This document shows positions 11,341 to 24,925 of a stretch of 51,015 nt of DNA, piece by piece. Source of the stretch: Hirudo medicinalis (taxonomy: Eukaryota > Annelida > Clitellata > Hirudinida > Hirudinidae); the NCBI GenBank assembly GCA_011800805.1, contig MPNW01000335.1:1-51015 (forward strand), in the 5' to 3' direction. The notes below the pieces were generated by a model. The model saw nothing but the letters and a program-made list of their open reading frames with translations. It made no database searches and was not told the DNA's origin. Made by a program: the position numbers and the translations under genes. Every line of letters begins with the position of its first letter. Within the stretch, counting starts at the first letter, position 1.

Positions 11341-13169
11341 ATGGACTCAGTGAACAAAGAAGGTGTCGACGTTAACGGGGAATTGTCTGAGGATTGTTTC
11401 AGCGACGAAGAACCGAAACAAGGTGATGTAGCAGTCGAGGAAATTATCAAAACCGACAAAAATATCTCAACAGACGCTCTGTTCAGTCACATAAACGAAC
11501 AATTCGAAGGAATCGACTCACCGTCCAAGAAATCTGACGAAACTTTTCAAATACCCACCGACGACCTCGTTAGTAAAATTGTCCAACAGATTGAATATTA
11601 TTTCTCAGACGAAAACATTGTTAGGGACGACTACCTGTTGAAGTTGGTAAGGCAGAGCAAAAAACAGTTTGTGAACCTCAAAATAATTGCTGCCTTCAAC
11701 AAGATGAAAAAGCTGACTAAGAGCTGCAATGTGATTGCCTACTCCATCGAGAAAGCTTCGACCAAGTTGGTCCTTGACGAGAAGAAAGTTAGAGTGAAAA
11801 GGGTGGATCCACTGCCCGAAATACCTCAGAAGGATTTCGGAGATGTCAGTAAAGTGGTGTTGGCAACAACTTTGCCTAGTCTTTCAGATGAATCACTGAG
11901 GGAGCTGTTTTCGAAGTGTGGCCAAATCTCAAAAGTTGGTCTACTGTTTTTTATCATTGCAATTGTGGTTGTAACATAATTTAATTTATCAACTTTGACT
12001 TTTCAAGGATTATTTGGACTGCAATGGCACCAGTTTAATTAAGTTTGTTTTTGTAGCCTTCCAAATTATTATTATATTTATTTATTTTTTTAGCAATTAC
12101 TCAATTTTAAAGAGGAATGTGTCTTTTCTAAACTTGCACTGACATTCAGTTAAGTATTATGATATTCTTTACCTGCCCGAATGTTTGGCATATTCGAATT
12201 GCTTTTCAGTATTTGTAAGACTATTTTTCACTAAATCCCATTGAAATTGCAGTTGAAGGTCGTACAGTCCGAGGCTGACATTCCTGAGGTCATGAAGGAG
12301 ATCAGGGGTGGCCTGAAAATCTACACCCTACCCTTTGCACTGGTGGAGTATGACAAGGCCGCCGCAGCATCCCTTGCCAGCAAATCCCTGACCAACAACT
12401 CCGATTGGCGCAGGGGCATCAGGGTGGAAGTTCTTTCCAAGTTTTCCACCAAGGTTATCTCCAAAGATAAGGAGAATGCCAAGATGAATGCCAACATGGG
12501 TAACAATGTTCACTTCAATGCGTTCATAACCAGACATCATTAATACTAGTAGCTCTTACATTTCTATGGAGATTTGTTATGATTCTAGGCACCACTCAGT
12601 GCTGTTGACTTGATTGTTTTAATGCTTTCAAATGTCATTTCAATTGTTTAATTAATTAGCTTAAAATTTCATTTACCACAGATGCTCAGTCAAAGACCAA
12701 ACCACAACAGCAGCAGAAAAACAAAAAGATAAAGAAATCTCAGGTCAACCAAGTTGCCGAGAATAATTCAGGTTCCGGCAGCAACCCAGAGCTGGAAAGA
12801 ACCTCCAGTCCCATGGGTGAGAAGAAAGGGATACCGATTCCCCAGGTGAAGAGTTCGGGCAGTCCGAAGCACCCTTCCTCTCTGGGAAACAGCCCACGGA
12901 CTCACGCCGGAAGGCACCTTCCTCTAGCCCGGTCTACCCTGACAACAGACTTGGAGGAGGAGATGGGGTCTAGGATAAGGTCGAGTTCATTTGGGGGTCC
13001 TCTGTCCAAAGCTGCTTTGTGGGTGCCAAAAAGGGTGATGGAGGCCAGTGGGAAAGTTGGAAGCAGCAGTCAGCTCGAATCCTACAAGAACACCCACGTG
13101 GGTGTCCTGAGGAACCCGAAGATCCCGGACGACACCAGGGGGTTTACCACTCAAAGGACTGTTTCCTGA
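11341..13169 (+). CDS. LARP6: La-related protein 6 (LARP6/Acheron-like)
   Basis: RNA-binding protein. In vertebrates the family binds stem-loops in collagen mRNAs and acts in translation and muscle differentiation; the target here is unknown. Exons: 11341-11934, 12253-12499, 12682-13169, with phases 0 and 1, giving 442 residues (vertebrate LARP6 is about 490). The N-terminus is acidic. The La motif spans about residues 76-160 and contains the diagnostic IEYYFSDENI and RVKRVDPLPE blocks. An RRM-like domain follows (about 170-280), then a Gln/Lys-rich linker. The C-terminal motif ends in DDTRGF, as in the SUZ-C/LSA tail of LARP6, which separates it from LARP1, 4 and 7. The start is the first in-frame ATG. 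The gene converges on GLDC, whose stop lies 496 bases downstream. Confidence 0.93.
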
Positions 13170-13604
13170 AGCAGGGATGTAGGCTCTTGAATGCCACTCA
13201 CAGCAGCGGCGACATTAACACTTTCTATCGGGGTCGATACGGATGTAATCCATTTTGGCTCTTCGATGGCTGACTATAATGATGTGATTTTACGTTTTGG
13301 AAGTTGTTTTTATGCCATTTCCTCTGGTGACGTTCGTGTCTCAGAACCCTGATTTGTGAAAATGTTCCGCCACGTCAGATCTGCCCTCGAGCGGACCAGT
13401 CCACTCCGAGACTTTGTATTTCGTTGGCTATCGTAAATGTCATTGTTTATCAAGAATGAAATTTAAAAAAAAAACAACTAACAAAGCAAAAATATTTTGG
13501 AAAAACATCGGGGAGTTCGGAGATTGGTTCAAGTGACTTAATTCATAGTTGTGGCAAAAGGTAGTACTGAAAATAATTCCAAGATCTTGAGCAGGGGCGA
13601 GTCA

Positions 13605-13613
13605 TTTAATAAA
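13605..13613. terminator. overlapping poly(A) signals for convergent LARP6 (+) and GLDC (-)
   Basis: AATAAA on the plus strand (13608-13613) overlaps ATTAAA on the minus strand (complement of 13605-13610). It lies between the LARP6 stop (13169) and the GLDC stop (13665), so both genes could use this short spacer for 3' end formation. Confidence 0.4.
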
Positions 13614-13664
13614 ATGCCAATGACGGAAAGTACACTGTCTCAGATCAACTTAATCAGATCAGCT

Positions 13665-14986
13665 TTAGTTCTTTGCAGCTCTAACTTCCCCATCTTCGTG
13701 CTGATAGGTTGAGATCGGGGGGCAGGAACACATGAGGTGCTGGTCGCCATAGGCGTCGTCGATTCTTCCGATCATTGGCCAGAATTTGGGGGCTTCTAAG
13801 TCGGAGGCCTGAAATTTGAGTGAATGAGTTAGAGGTTGCAAAAGTGGAATGTAGAATGAGTCGCTAGAATGGCGTTTAGTATTGTTTATTTGGATAATGT
13901 TTTATAAATAATTAAACTCGACAACCCTCCTTGGTGGATTCGATTAGGTGATTTCTTGTTTATGGATTATTCAGTAATAAGTTCACTACAATCCTTAGCC
14001 AAGCTTAACAAAATAGATCCAAGTTCAGTTCAGTCAGTTACAAGGAAAGATAACTTACTGGAAGTTTGGAGGCGAGTTCTCGTGGGTAGGGTCTGTTCCA
14101 GGTGTCGGAGGTTACGACTGCCATTGTGTGCGGTGACATCTGCAGAATGGATGAAGAGGGTGAGGGTAGGGTTAAGCAAATGAAAATGCCAAAAAATCTT
14201 GGGTTGCAAGGTATTCAACGCACAAATTTTTGTTTACGAATTATACATTTCTTATTCGATGTTTGTTTTAATAACACTTACAAATTTCTGCTAATGACCA
14301 ATGACTAACCCAACAATTTATTGTTATAGTAAATAAATTGAAATTTTCAATTGTAAAGTGTGTGATCTGCAGCTTTTGGAGATGAGGCTGCTTGTAGCAC
14401 TGGATAAATTTAAAACCCACCTTGAGAGGATTGACCGACTTGTCGAGCAGGCCTCGTTCGATGTCTGAGATCTCTAGTCTGATGGCTGGAAAGTAGAAGA
14501 ATAAGAAGGGTTTAAATTAATGAAGCGCTATAATAATAAATAATAAGTGTTGTTAATGACTCCACATCAATCTTATGAGTATCAGTGGGCTGTACCATCA
14601 CTTGATGACTAAAGTCATCACCACAGACATCTACGATCATCTGAACTCGTCTTAACAACCATCATTATCATCTTCACCACAATAGCCAGCATTATCATCA
14701 CCATGGTAAACACCATCATCATAACCATGAGGGCCACCAGCATCATCATCATCATCATCATCATCATGGTTGACACTATCACCATAACCATGATAGCCAA
14801 CATCATCATTATTGCCATAAATACTCACCTATGAGTGAGTCACAGAGTCTGTCCAATTCCTCTTTTCCCTCTGATTCTGTCGGCTCGATCATCAAACACC
14901 CTGCCACAGGGAAGGACATTGTTGGGGAGTGGAAACCTGTGAATGTATTTTCGTGACGTCATGCAAATTAGCATAATGCATACTCG

Positions 14987-15048
<62 letters not shown>

Positions 15049-15458
15049 TTATAATAATATTAATAATGCTAATGATAGTAATAATAATAACAACAACAAT
15101 AATAATAATAATGATGATGATAATAATTGTTATAGTAATAATAATATTAATAGCGGTAACGATAATTGATTAATATTAATGAATTTTTCCATAAGTTGTT
15201 TAAAGGCCTAATTAATTAATTTAATTAAATAAAACTTTTTTTGCAAATTTTTAGTTACATAATCAATTCACGCAATTGTGCTATGGCATACTATTATGCG
15301 CTGTCGTTAGTGAATAAATTTAATATCGGCAACACAAGGCCATGATCAACTGACCGTAATCCTGAAGTCTTTTGGCAATGTCCACGACCTCAACACCTGT
15401 CGTTTTCTTGAAGTCCCTACAGTCGATTATGAACTCATGGGCACAATAACCTGGAAGA

Positions 15459-15490
<32 letters not shown>

Positions 15491-15977
15491 TGATGATGAT
15501 AATGACGACGACGGTGATACTCTTGCAGTTACAATTTGTTTGAGAATCATAGCTAAATATTTAAAAAGTTTTTCAACAGTTATGCCTCAGTTAATGTCAA
15601 AGTTAATTATGCAAGTATAATCAATACTAATTAGCATCACAGCTGGATGTTATCTTAGCTAATCAATCAGCCAACAAGTATCAAATCCATTCATTCATTG
15701 ATCACTCAACTGACCGTTCTTGTTGGTGAAGAGGATCTTGTAATAATCCTTGAGCCTGTTCAGCATGTAGTTGGCATTCAATATGGCCACCTGGGTAGCC
15801 AGTCTGAGGTTCTTGGCCCCCATCATTTTGACATAGGCCCAGGAGATGGGAACGATTAGACTTGAACCATAGGGGGTGGAACCGACGCTCCCAAAGGATC
15901 CCCCTGTGGCACCCTCGATGCCCACAACAGGGTGGTTTGGGAGGAATGGAGCGAGGTGCTCCTTGCTGGATATCAAA

Positions 15978-16015
<38 letters not shown>

Positions 16016-19000
16016 TGGCTTTAACACTCAAAGGAATAAATCCAAAGTAAAAACAAAAACCAAATAAACACCAACACTCCAATTGGTCCCATCCCTGGAC
16101 CACCCCCACCATGGGGGATGCAGAAGGTTTTGTGGAGGTTCAAGTGGGCGACATCAGCCCCATAGTCACCAGGTCTGCAGAGTCCTACCTGGGCATTCAT
16201 GTTGGCACCGTCAAGGTACACCTGACCACCGTTGTGATGGGTGATGTCACAGATCTCTCTAGGTTAAAGATGAGAGGGTTTGCTCAGAACAATGGTCATA
16301 TTAGGAGTATTGTAGTTGTGATAACACTTTATTGATGATAACATTTTTAATATGATATTATGTATTATTAATAACATTATAAACAATATCAATAATGATT
16401 ATTGGAAACATCTTCCAATGTTTTTACCTGTTCATAATTGATGGTAATGAATAATATTACTTTTAATGATATATGTAACTAAGAAAACAATCTCTCGCAT
16501 TTCAGCCTAACAATGTAAGCAACAACTAACTAAATGTTATCATTGAATACTAACTGAATATTATCATCGAATACTCCATGAGTGGACGGGTAGGTTATCA
16601 TCAGAGCTGCTAGTTTGTCCCTGTGCTTTTCAGCCTTGAATGTAATATTAGTAAATAAGTTAATTGATTAATTAATTAATTGTCATTCCAACCAATTAAC
16701 TAATTGTTAATTAATCGATTACCAATTAATTGGTGATTAATTAATAGCTTAGTATTTAACTATGAATTAATTAATATTTTATTAATTAGTTATGGATTAA
16801 TTAATATTTTATGAATTAATTATGAATCAGTAAATATTTTTGATTAATTACTAATTAGTTATTACTTATTTAATTAAAAATCAATTAAGCGATAATTAAA
16901 TAATAAATCAGTAGCTTAGCATTTAATTAAGGATTAATTAATGTGCTGTTAATTAATTAATTAATTACGATCAATAAAATAACTGGTTAGCGTTAAATAG
17001 GAAAAAATTTCCAATTCTGGAGAATAATCACTAAATCCATTTATTTATTAAATTAATTAAGTAATAAATATATGATAAATAATTATAATAACAAATAATT
17101 ATATTAATAAATATAGGCTATTATTAGTTATTAAACATAATTAATTAACTTATTTAGGCAGCCACCTTTTGTGAAAGGTCAGAGAGGTCGACGTCTCCGT
17201 TCTTTAGGACTTTCAGTACCTCGATCTTCATGCCAGCCAGCTGGGCACTTGCTGGGTTGGTCCCGTGGGCAGATTCGGGGATCAGGCAGACCTGGGTGAT
17301 GTAATTATAAGACAATAGTAATTTTTGTTAACATTGTTGTAATAATAATGATAAAGATAATAACAATAGCAATAATAATAGTATTATTATTAATATAAAA
17401 TTATAATGTAATAATAATAATATTAAAATAATAATAATAAATGTTAATTTTAAATTTAATGTTGAACAAGGATTTTAAATTGACTCACATTTCTCTGCTG
17501 TTGCTCGATGGACTTCAAATAAGCCAGGACTGTTCTCAGACCAGAATATTCACCCTGCGCCCCACTGGAGAATTTAACAGGTAGTAATAGTTATTTTATA
17601 ATTAATTAGGTTAATTAATAGTCAATAATTGATTGAGAGACTGTGACCTATAAATCACCAATCTGCATTTTAATAGTATTTAATGTGCTTAATAGCTGCA
17701 ATAACACATATTAATAAGACAATTGATAAGATTATCAACCAACATATTTAATTAATAAAACAGTTGATAAAATCATAATGCATTTCGACATCATCAACAA
17801 CAACATCATCAGACCTGTTGGACTGGAAGGAGAACTTGGTGAACCCGGTCAGCTGGCAGAGGTCCTTCTCCAGTTCCCCAAAGAGCTCCTTGTAACCCTC
17901 GGACTGGCTCTCGGGAACGAAAGGGTGGAGGTTGCTGAACCCAGGCATGGAACAAGTCTGGGGAAATGACCAATATTTATCAAGATGGTTTAGGATTTAT
18001 GTTTTTCTAAGCAGAGGTAACAATCTCAAAAAGGTTTAAATAATTTATTCAACAGTGATTAAGAATGATAAATATTCTATCTATTAATTAATAATAAAAA
18101 TTAATACGTTTATCTTATCAATTAATATTGATAATTATTATTTTAAATTATGACTTCCATCCATCCACCCACCATGATAATTAACCCAGAAAACTCATTT
18201 CCACGACAAATAAATAATCCAAAAATTTTTTTTTTAAATTAATCAAAAATTAATCAATTCGTATGTAAATACTAATGAAATGATTGGTAACTAAATAAGC
18301 GAACGAATCAATCAACATCAGTCGATTAAAACTTGCCATCATTTCAGAGGCACTGTTGAGCTTCATGGTGCACGACCCTAGGGAGATCATCGAGTGCACG
18401 AGGGACACGTCCTTGTTCTCCAACTTCTTAAGGTACCTCATCATCTTTGTCTCCGAATGGTGGCTTTTTAACGGAGGGAGCATTTTTTGTTGTTTCAATT
18501 TGCCCGTTAAATGGACTCAATTTAATTAGCGACTTATTTATTAATTTAATTAGCATTTTTAATTAGATCTTCAATAATTGTAATGGAAGAAACATCGAAT
18601 AACAACCTATTGAAGACCGGGTGTTTAAGATATTCTGAAGTTCTCTTGAATCCAGTTGAAAGGAAGCTTCTGGTCTTCAATGTTGAGCCACTGAGTTGCT
18701 CCTTGATAATTATAATAATAACTAAAACAACAACAACAACAACAACAACAATAATGATGATTATAATAATATTAATAATGGTAATAATACCAATAATGAC
18801 TATAATAAGAGTAATTTTGGTACTTATAATAATAATAATAATGATTATAATAATAATAATAACATTAATAGTAATTATTACTAATTAATAATAGTAATAA
18901 TAATTAATTAATTATAATTACATTACTATTATTGATTATATAATTAATTGTAATAACAATTAATAATTAATTAATTGTAATAATAATAACAATAATAACA

Positions 19001-21260
19001 ATAAATTATATAATTAATAATTATGTAATAATAATTATATAATAATAATAATAATTAATTATGTAATTAATATATATTATTACATAAATTAATTATGATA
19101 CTATAATTAATTAATATTACTATTCATTATTAATAATAATAATGATTATAATTATTATGATTATGATTATGTATATAAGATTATAATTATAATAATAACA
19201 TTATTATTACTTAATAATAGCAACTTGATTAACAGTAACTTAATAATATTTTTACAACATTATTGTAACAGTGTTTTATTAAATTAAATTATGACTAGTA
19301 TCATATTAAATAACGAATGGCATTGGTAGCCAATTAAAGTTAAGGCTTTCATTTTGGTGCAGCTCCGTTAGTCCACATCCTAGCTGCTCGCAAGAGTTTC
19401 TATAACTGACTATTAAAATGATGTATCTAGATGTACACAGAAGTATTATTATTATTATTATTATTATTGTTATTATTGTTATTATTATTACTATTATTAT
19501 TATTATTGTTATTGTAATATTGTTAATGTAATATTGCAATTACAATCAGAGCAGCATTGGAAATTCAACTAACGATTGATCGTTTGCTGCCGAAAACTGC
19601 GAGCAGGTCGTTGACATCCTCGTCCTGAGTTGTTTCGTCCAATGAGACTCCGATCTGGAAAACAAAGGCAGGTCAGGTGGAAGGTTGCTATGGTGGTAAT
19701 GGCGAGTTATCTGTTGGTGGTGGTAAATGATTAAGATGAACAGGTAATGTGATGGTAATGGTGATGACGAATGCGATGAAAAAGTCAATCGATGAGCAAC
19801 ACAGATGTAATCAGGTGGCAGGTCTCTAAGTATCCATCCACCAACCATCTATCCATCCTCTAATGAAAAATGCAATGATAAATGAGGACCAACCGTTCCA
19901 TCCTCAAAGTATCTGAGATTGATCTCCTTTTCGGCCGCTCTGGACTTAATGTTCTGGAGCTCCTCTGATGTCTTTGGAGAGATGTGGAGAGTGTCGAAGA
20001 AGTGCTCGTTCAGCAGACCATGACCCGCCTCCTGCACACCTGTACGGTTATGGTGAAGATGAGGTCAAGGGTTGAAAGAGAGAGAGAGAAGTGAAATGGG
20101 TGAAAGACTTTTTTAATTAATTCAAATGCGTTCAAAAGGTCACCTTCGGCTAGGTAAAGGGTGCCATTGTGAACCCTCTGGGCGATGCCCCTCAGCCTTT
20201 TGGGTCCATGGTAAACGGCGTACATGGCAGCCATGTTCGCCAGGAGGGCCTATTGTTTAAGAATTAAAAATGAAATTCAACTTTATTTTAAACCAATTTA
20301 AATTTTAAACCAAAACACAACAAATTGCAATGCCTGATAAAAAGATACCTGAGCAGTGCAGATGTTGCTGGTCGCTTTTTCCCTCCTGATGTGCTGTTCC
20401 CTCGTCTGGAGGGCCAGTCTGTAACACTGGTTGCCATTGGAGTCCCTAAACAAGAGATACCCGAATATTTTTATTTCGTCTCAATTGGTTTTTTAGTTTA
20501 GTTTGCTTGTTTTTTTTTTTGACAAACAATCATCTAAATAATAATCATTAAATTCTTTCATGTTAACATTTAAATCATTTAGCTGAAAAAATAAGATGCA
20601 AAAATGTAAAAACTTCAAAATATGTTTTTAATTTCTAAACTAATCATCCCAACATCTTTATTGCTCGAACCACCAAAAAACCACGATAACGACTACCACT
20701 CACTTTGAGATGCCAACGATTCTTCCGGGCAGGGTCCTCTTGTACTGGTCCCTGGTGGCAAAGAAGGCAGCATGGGGACCCCCAAATCCCAGTGGCACAC
20801 CGAATCTTTGGCTGGTGCCGACCACGATGTCAGCCCCGAACTCGCCAGGGGGTTTCAAGAGGGTGAGGGACAGGAGATCGGTTGCCACAACAATCACGGA
20901 CTGGAAAAACATTTTTATATTTATTTGGATTTCATTGCATATCTTTAAAAATAACGGCTAACTGTACCAAGATATTCTTTAAATGTATATTTATTGGATA
21001 AGAAGGATGGTTTGTTGAAATGACTTGGTATGTAATGATTATTTGATTATTAAAGTCAATTAAGGTGACGTTGATAACAAACTTATTTTTATTGTTGTAA
21101 ATATTTTATTGATGTAAATTATTAAACAACAACGCCACATTATACTCCAACACAACTGGCTAACAACAACAGCAACAACAAAACAATTGAAATTATAAAA
21201 AGCAATATGCTATTACGTAACATCTAATTATTATTATTGTCATCATCGTCGTCGTCATCG

Positions 21261-21293
<33 letters not shown>

Positions 21294-21709
21294 ACACTAT
21301 TATAACGATGTTCTAAAAAAAATTGCAAGACCTTATTCTTATGAGCTGCTTCAGACAACTGGGCCAGGTCAAAGATTGCCCCAGTTGTGTCAGGGTATTG
21401 GAGCAGGATGCCAGACACGGAGGCATCCTGGAGATTCATCTCAGTCCTGTCTTGGACCAACACCTCAATGCCAAGGACGCTAAAAATAAGGCAGGCTATT
21501 TTAAAATTCATTCATTCATTCATTCATTCACTCACTCACTCACTCACTCACTCACTCACTCACTCACTCACTCACTCACTCATTCATTCATTCATTCAAT
21601 TCATTTGGTCGAATCCAAAGCTTTTCGAAGCTTACAACAAACATTGGAATATTCTTTAATCACATTATCAACTTGATAAGACCAGACTTAAATAGCTAAC
21701 ATACAAACA

Positions 21710-21752
<43 letters not shown>

Positions 21753-22122
21753 CCAGGCATTCATGCTTGCATCCTTTCAAGGTTTGTGCCGACAGTTCCA
21801 CGTTACAAGTTCTCCTTTAGACATGGCTAGATAATTTTGCTAGATAATTGCTGAAGACTGTTTGTTTTTTTACTTATTTTTTAATAAAAAATGATTAATT
21901 TATCTCCGAGAGGCTCTCAGCAAAATGCGTTTGCAGATGAAAGTTGAGATCTTTTTCAAGTGCTGATGACTGCCTCTATGGAATTTTACTTTGCACCATC
22001 GTCGTCGTCGTCGTCATTCATCATCATACTCAATATTATCATTGTCGTCATCAACCGTCATCAACTCGATCCAAACATTTGTCCAATTCTAGATCACAGT
22101 AACATCTATCATCACTAAAAGC

Positions 22123-22153
<31 letters not shown>

Positions 22154-23700
22154 GTCGTCGTCGTCGTCATCGTCGCCATCATCACCATTATCACCATCAT
22201 CATCACCAATCTTACTCAGCTCTTGTCTTGAGGACATCGATGTTTTGTGGGTGGCAGAGTCGGTCCACCAGGAACTTCTTCCTCTTATTTTGTCTGTAAA
22301 ATGAATTTCAATTGGTCAGAAATTATTATGATTATTATTATTATTCTCAAATAAAATAATGTAATTATTATTACCACTAAATAAATTAGTAATTAATGAT
22401 TGATTAGTAATTAATTTGTTTATTCAGAGCAAACTTTACATTAGCGTGATTATTCTATTGCGATGGAATCCAAGAGGCAAAGTGATCAAGCCCAAAAATT
22501 ACTTTACACAGCCATCTCTTAAGGCATTCATGTTTTAGGTATTCTAACTTAGGCAGAGTACACCTTAATTGCATCTTATACCTGTACATTACACCTGTGT
22601 CCCAGTTAGCACCTTTGCAGGTGTAGCAAGTAGGTGTAATAAGCGTTCCTTACATTAAAATCAATCAAGTTATGATGTTATTATATGGAGTTTGAGAACG
22701 TCGTAAGATTAAATAATAATGATAATGTAAAGGGCAAGGCCCAAATTATGGGGTTAAAGTTCAATGAACAGGAAAAGTCAAAAGGTCACCTGTTGCACAA
22801 GGTCATGGCTTCGGCACAGGCAGTGCCCTCATCAAGAAGGGAGGCATTGGCGATTTCAAGCCTGTCAGGTCGCAGACCATTGTCTGGAAGTTCAAAAGGC
22901 TTTCCAGTCTGCCCTGGGACACCTCGGCTTGGTAAGGGGTGTACTGAGTGTACCTAGAAGGGTTGAAGGTCTTGGGGTGATCTATGACTTAGGGACAATT
23001 TAGTTGGCAATGTTATAGTTTAAAGCTTTCAAAAAAAGTTAGCCTCTGAAGTTATGTTAATGAGGTTTAAGTGGAGTTATGCTCACATAATTTAGCAACA
23101 CATGGAAAATTAATTATTAAGTTGTCTTAATAACATATGCACATAAGGACATCATTTCAGCTTTTGCCAGGGATGGGGAAACACTCGCACAACTCTAGCC
23201 AAAAGTCAGGCATCGGGCATTGATTGTCCCTCCTGCCCCACTCCCGAGAAAGAGCTGGTTCAAAACCCACCGTCTCCAAGTACTTACCATCCCGGATTCT
23301 CGAAGAGGTTCCTCTTGATGACTGGAGGGACGATGCAGTTGTGGAAGCCCATTCCTATGAAGGACCTCCATAACTTGTTCTTGCTGGACAATTCCTCTGC
23401 CCTCTTGAGCATGTGGAATTCGCCTGGGGTTACCATTAGCATAAATTATGATGATGTTAATGAATATTAATTAAGAATATTAATTGTCATGGATGTTTAC
23501 ATATCTGGTTAGGTTAGTGATTAATAATTTAAATAGGTTACATCCTTAATATGAGGACTTAAATAATGAATTGTAACAAATAATAATAACAAAGTTTAGC
23601 TCATTTTTTGCCTCATGTTATCAATTATCAAATATTGCCATTGTAATATTATTATTTTTCATTAGACAAGCATTCAATTATTAATTATTTATTTATGTAC

Positions 23701-23744
<44 letters not shown>

Positions 23745-24925
23745 CTAATAATGAATAAATAATTATTTATGTACTTATTTATTTACTCATGCTAAAATCA
23801 AGATCTCGTCAAAAAGCATACCCATTGGTTCGTCCAGTTTCATCTCAGCATTCACAAGCAGACTCTTTGGAATGGCATTCGAGACCAACTCCTCAAGGTC
23901 CTAAAACATTTATTATTCACAAAACTTGTTAACGAATTGAATTTAATTAATTTAATTAATTAACGACAAGTAAAAGTCTTCTTACTGTTATGATAATTAA
24001 GTAAATACTTAAAATCTTGGTAATATTATGATGTGATTATATCAACACTGATTGGATGACTTGATGGTCTAGTCTCCAAAGTAGCATTTTAATGGCTTAT
24101 ATGTTGCATACACCCTTTTAGTGCTTAGGCTCTCGTTAATGGTTAATTAATGATAATAATAATGTTATTATTATTAATATTAATTGTTATTATTAATAAT
24201 ATTATAATTTATAAATTGACTAAAGAGTAATGAATTATAGTTGTTATTAGAAATACTAATTATTTAAAATTATTAAAAAATTTAATTTTCAACTAAACCA
24301 AATTCATCGGCGCACTAATCACAAATATTAATTATTAATATTTTATCAGAATGTGATCAATTGCTCATTTGTGCAATTAATGATGGTGATGACGATGATG
24401 ACGATGATGGCTGCGATCGATAGCACAATTCGGGAACGGCGTAGTCGTGAATTGTTTAAGAATATAATGCGTTAACCAATGAAAACTGATGCAAATAAAT
24501 TTTTTTTTACCAATTCTGATAATTAAAGCTTAAATTATTTATTCGTAATATATCACGGTATTGGTAGTACAGGTAAACAATGCATGTTTAACCACGTTCC
24601 TATATAACGCCTGCGCCAGATGCCGGACATGCCAACATCACTTTTGTCCAAAAAAGCTCGCGCGAACTCTCGCATCACATTCAAAACTGAAATCCGATTT
24701 AAACTGGAAAACGAAACGAACCTTCAACTTCATGCTCTCCAACATTTCCGACCTTTCATTTTTTCCCGGTCCAATGTGTCTCTCCGTGAACAAGTCGACA
24801 TCTCTGAGCACCCTTTTGTCCAGAGCCGTCGAGGACGTGGTAAATTGAATCCCTCTCAACCTGGAGTTGAGATTCCACCTGAGTGGACCTAATCCACGAA
24901 CTAGCGACAGAGACCTCGAGAGCAT
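13665..24925 (-). CDS. GLDC: glycine decarboxylase, P-protein of the glycine cleavage system (mitochondrial)
   Basis: PLP-dependent enzyme that decarboxylates glycine and passes the aminomethyl group to lipoyl H-protein in mitochondria. Exons (minus): 24925-24722, 23900-23822, 23423-23288, 22953-22790, 22293-22216, 21479-21332, 20900-20704, 20445-20349, 20249-20144, 20039-19894, 19654-19574, 18701-18607, 18463-18337, 17957-17815, 17564-17489, 17291-17166, 16634-16555, 16258-16076, 15965-15715, 15450-15355, 14936-14829, 14485-14421, 14139-14059, 13808-13665. The product is about 1003 residues (human 1020). The first about 35 residues are Arg/Ser-rich, like a mitochondrial presequence. The PLP lysine is in [18 protein letters not shown] (about K738). 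RRHIGPG-like, SAHGTNPAS and [12 protein letters not shown] motifs are present. Exon 4 lacks one base near 22857, and every other phase closes. Intron 13 uses a GC donor at 18336. Confidence 0.96.
14989..15170. repeat. (AAT)n-rich microsatellite in a GLDC intron
   Basis: Pure AAT array at about 14990-15045, grading into mixed AAT/GAT/AAC units. The poly-Ile open frame across it is not a gene. Confidence 0.9.
18720..19210. repeat. extended AAT/ATTA low-complexity block in GLDC intron 11
   Basis: Nearly 500 bases composed mainly of AAT, ATT, AAC and TTAATTA units between GLDC exons 11 and 12. It has no coding content. Confidence 0.85.
21511..21600. repeat. (ATTC)n/(CTCA)n tetranucleotide array in a GLDC intron
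   Basis: Same CTCA unit as at 127-265, flanked by ATTC units. A (CA)n dinucleotide array follows at about 21713-21752. Confidence 0.9.
21713..21752. repeat. (CA)n dinucleotide microsatellite
   Basis: About 18 CA units in the intron between GLDC exons 5 and 6. Confidence 0.9.
22123..22200. repeat. (TCA/TCG)n trinucleotide microsatellite in a GLDC intron
   Basis: Tandem TCATCG-type units immediately downstream (on the minus strand) of the exon 5 donor at 22215. Confidence 0.9.

Noticed and set aside
13019..13273. Alternative plus-strand frame overlapping the LARP6 last exon
   Set aside because: The other frame continues exon 2 in phase and carries the DDTRGF C-terminal motif expected for LARP6.
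14943..15173. Poly-Ile open frame (and similar frames at 18583-18888, 14618-14818, 19306-19539)
   Set aside because: These are translations of AAT/ATT/GAT microsatellites within GLDC introns.
22790..22953. GLDC as a pseudogene because of the exon 4 frameshift
   Set aside because: The other 23 exons, all splice sites and catalytic motifs are intact; one missing base in a short homopolymer is more likely a sequence error.
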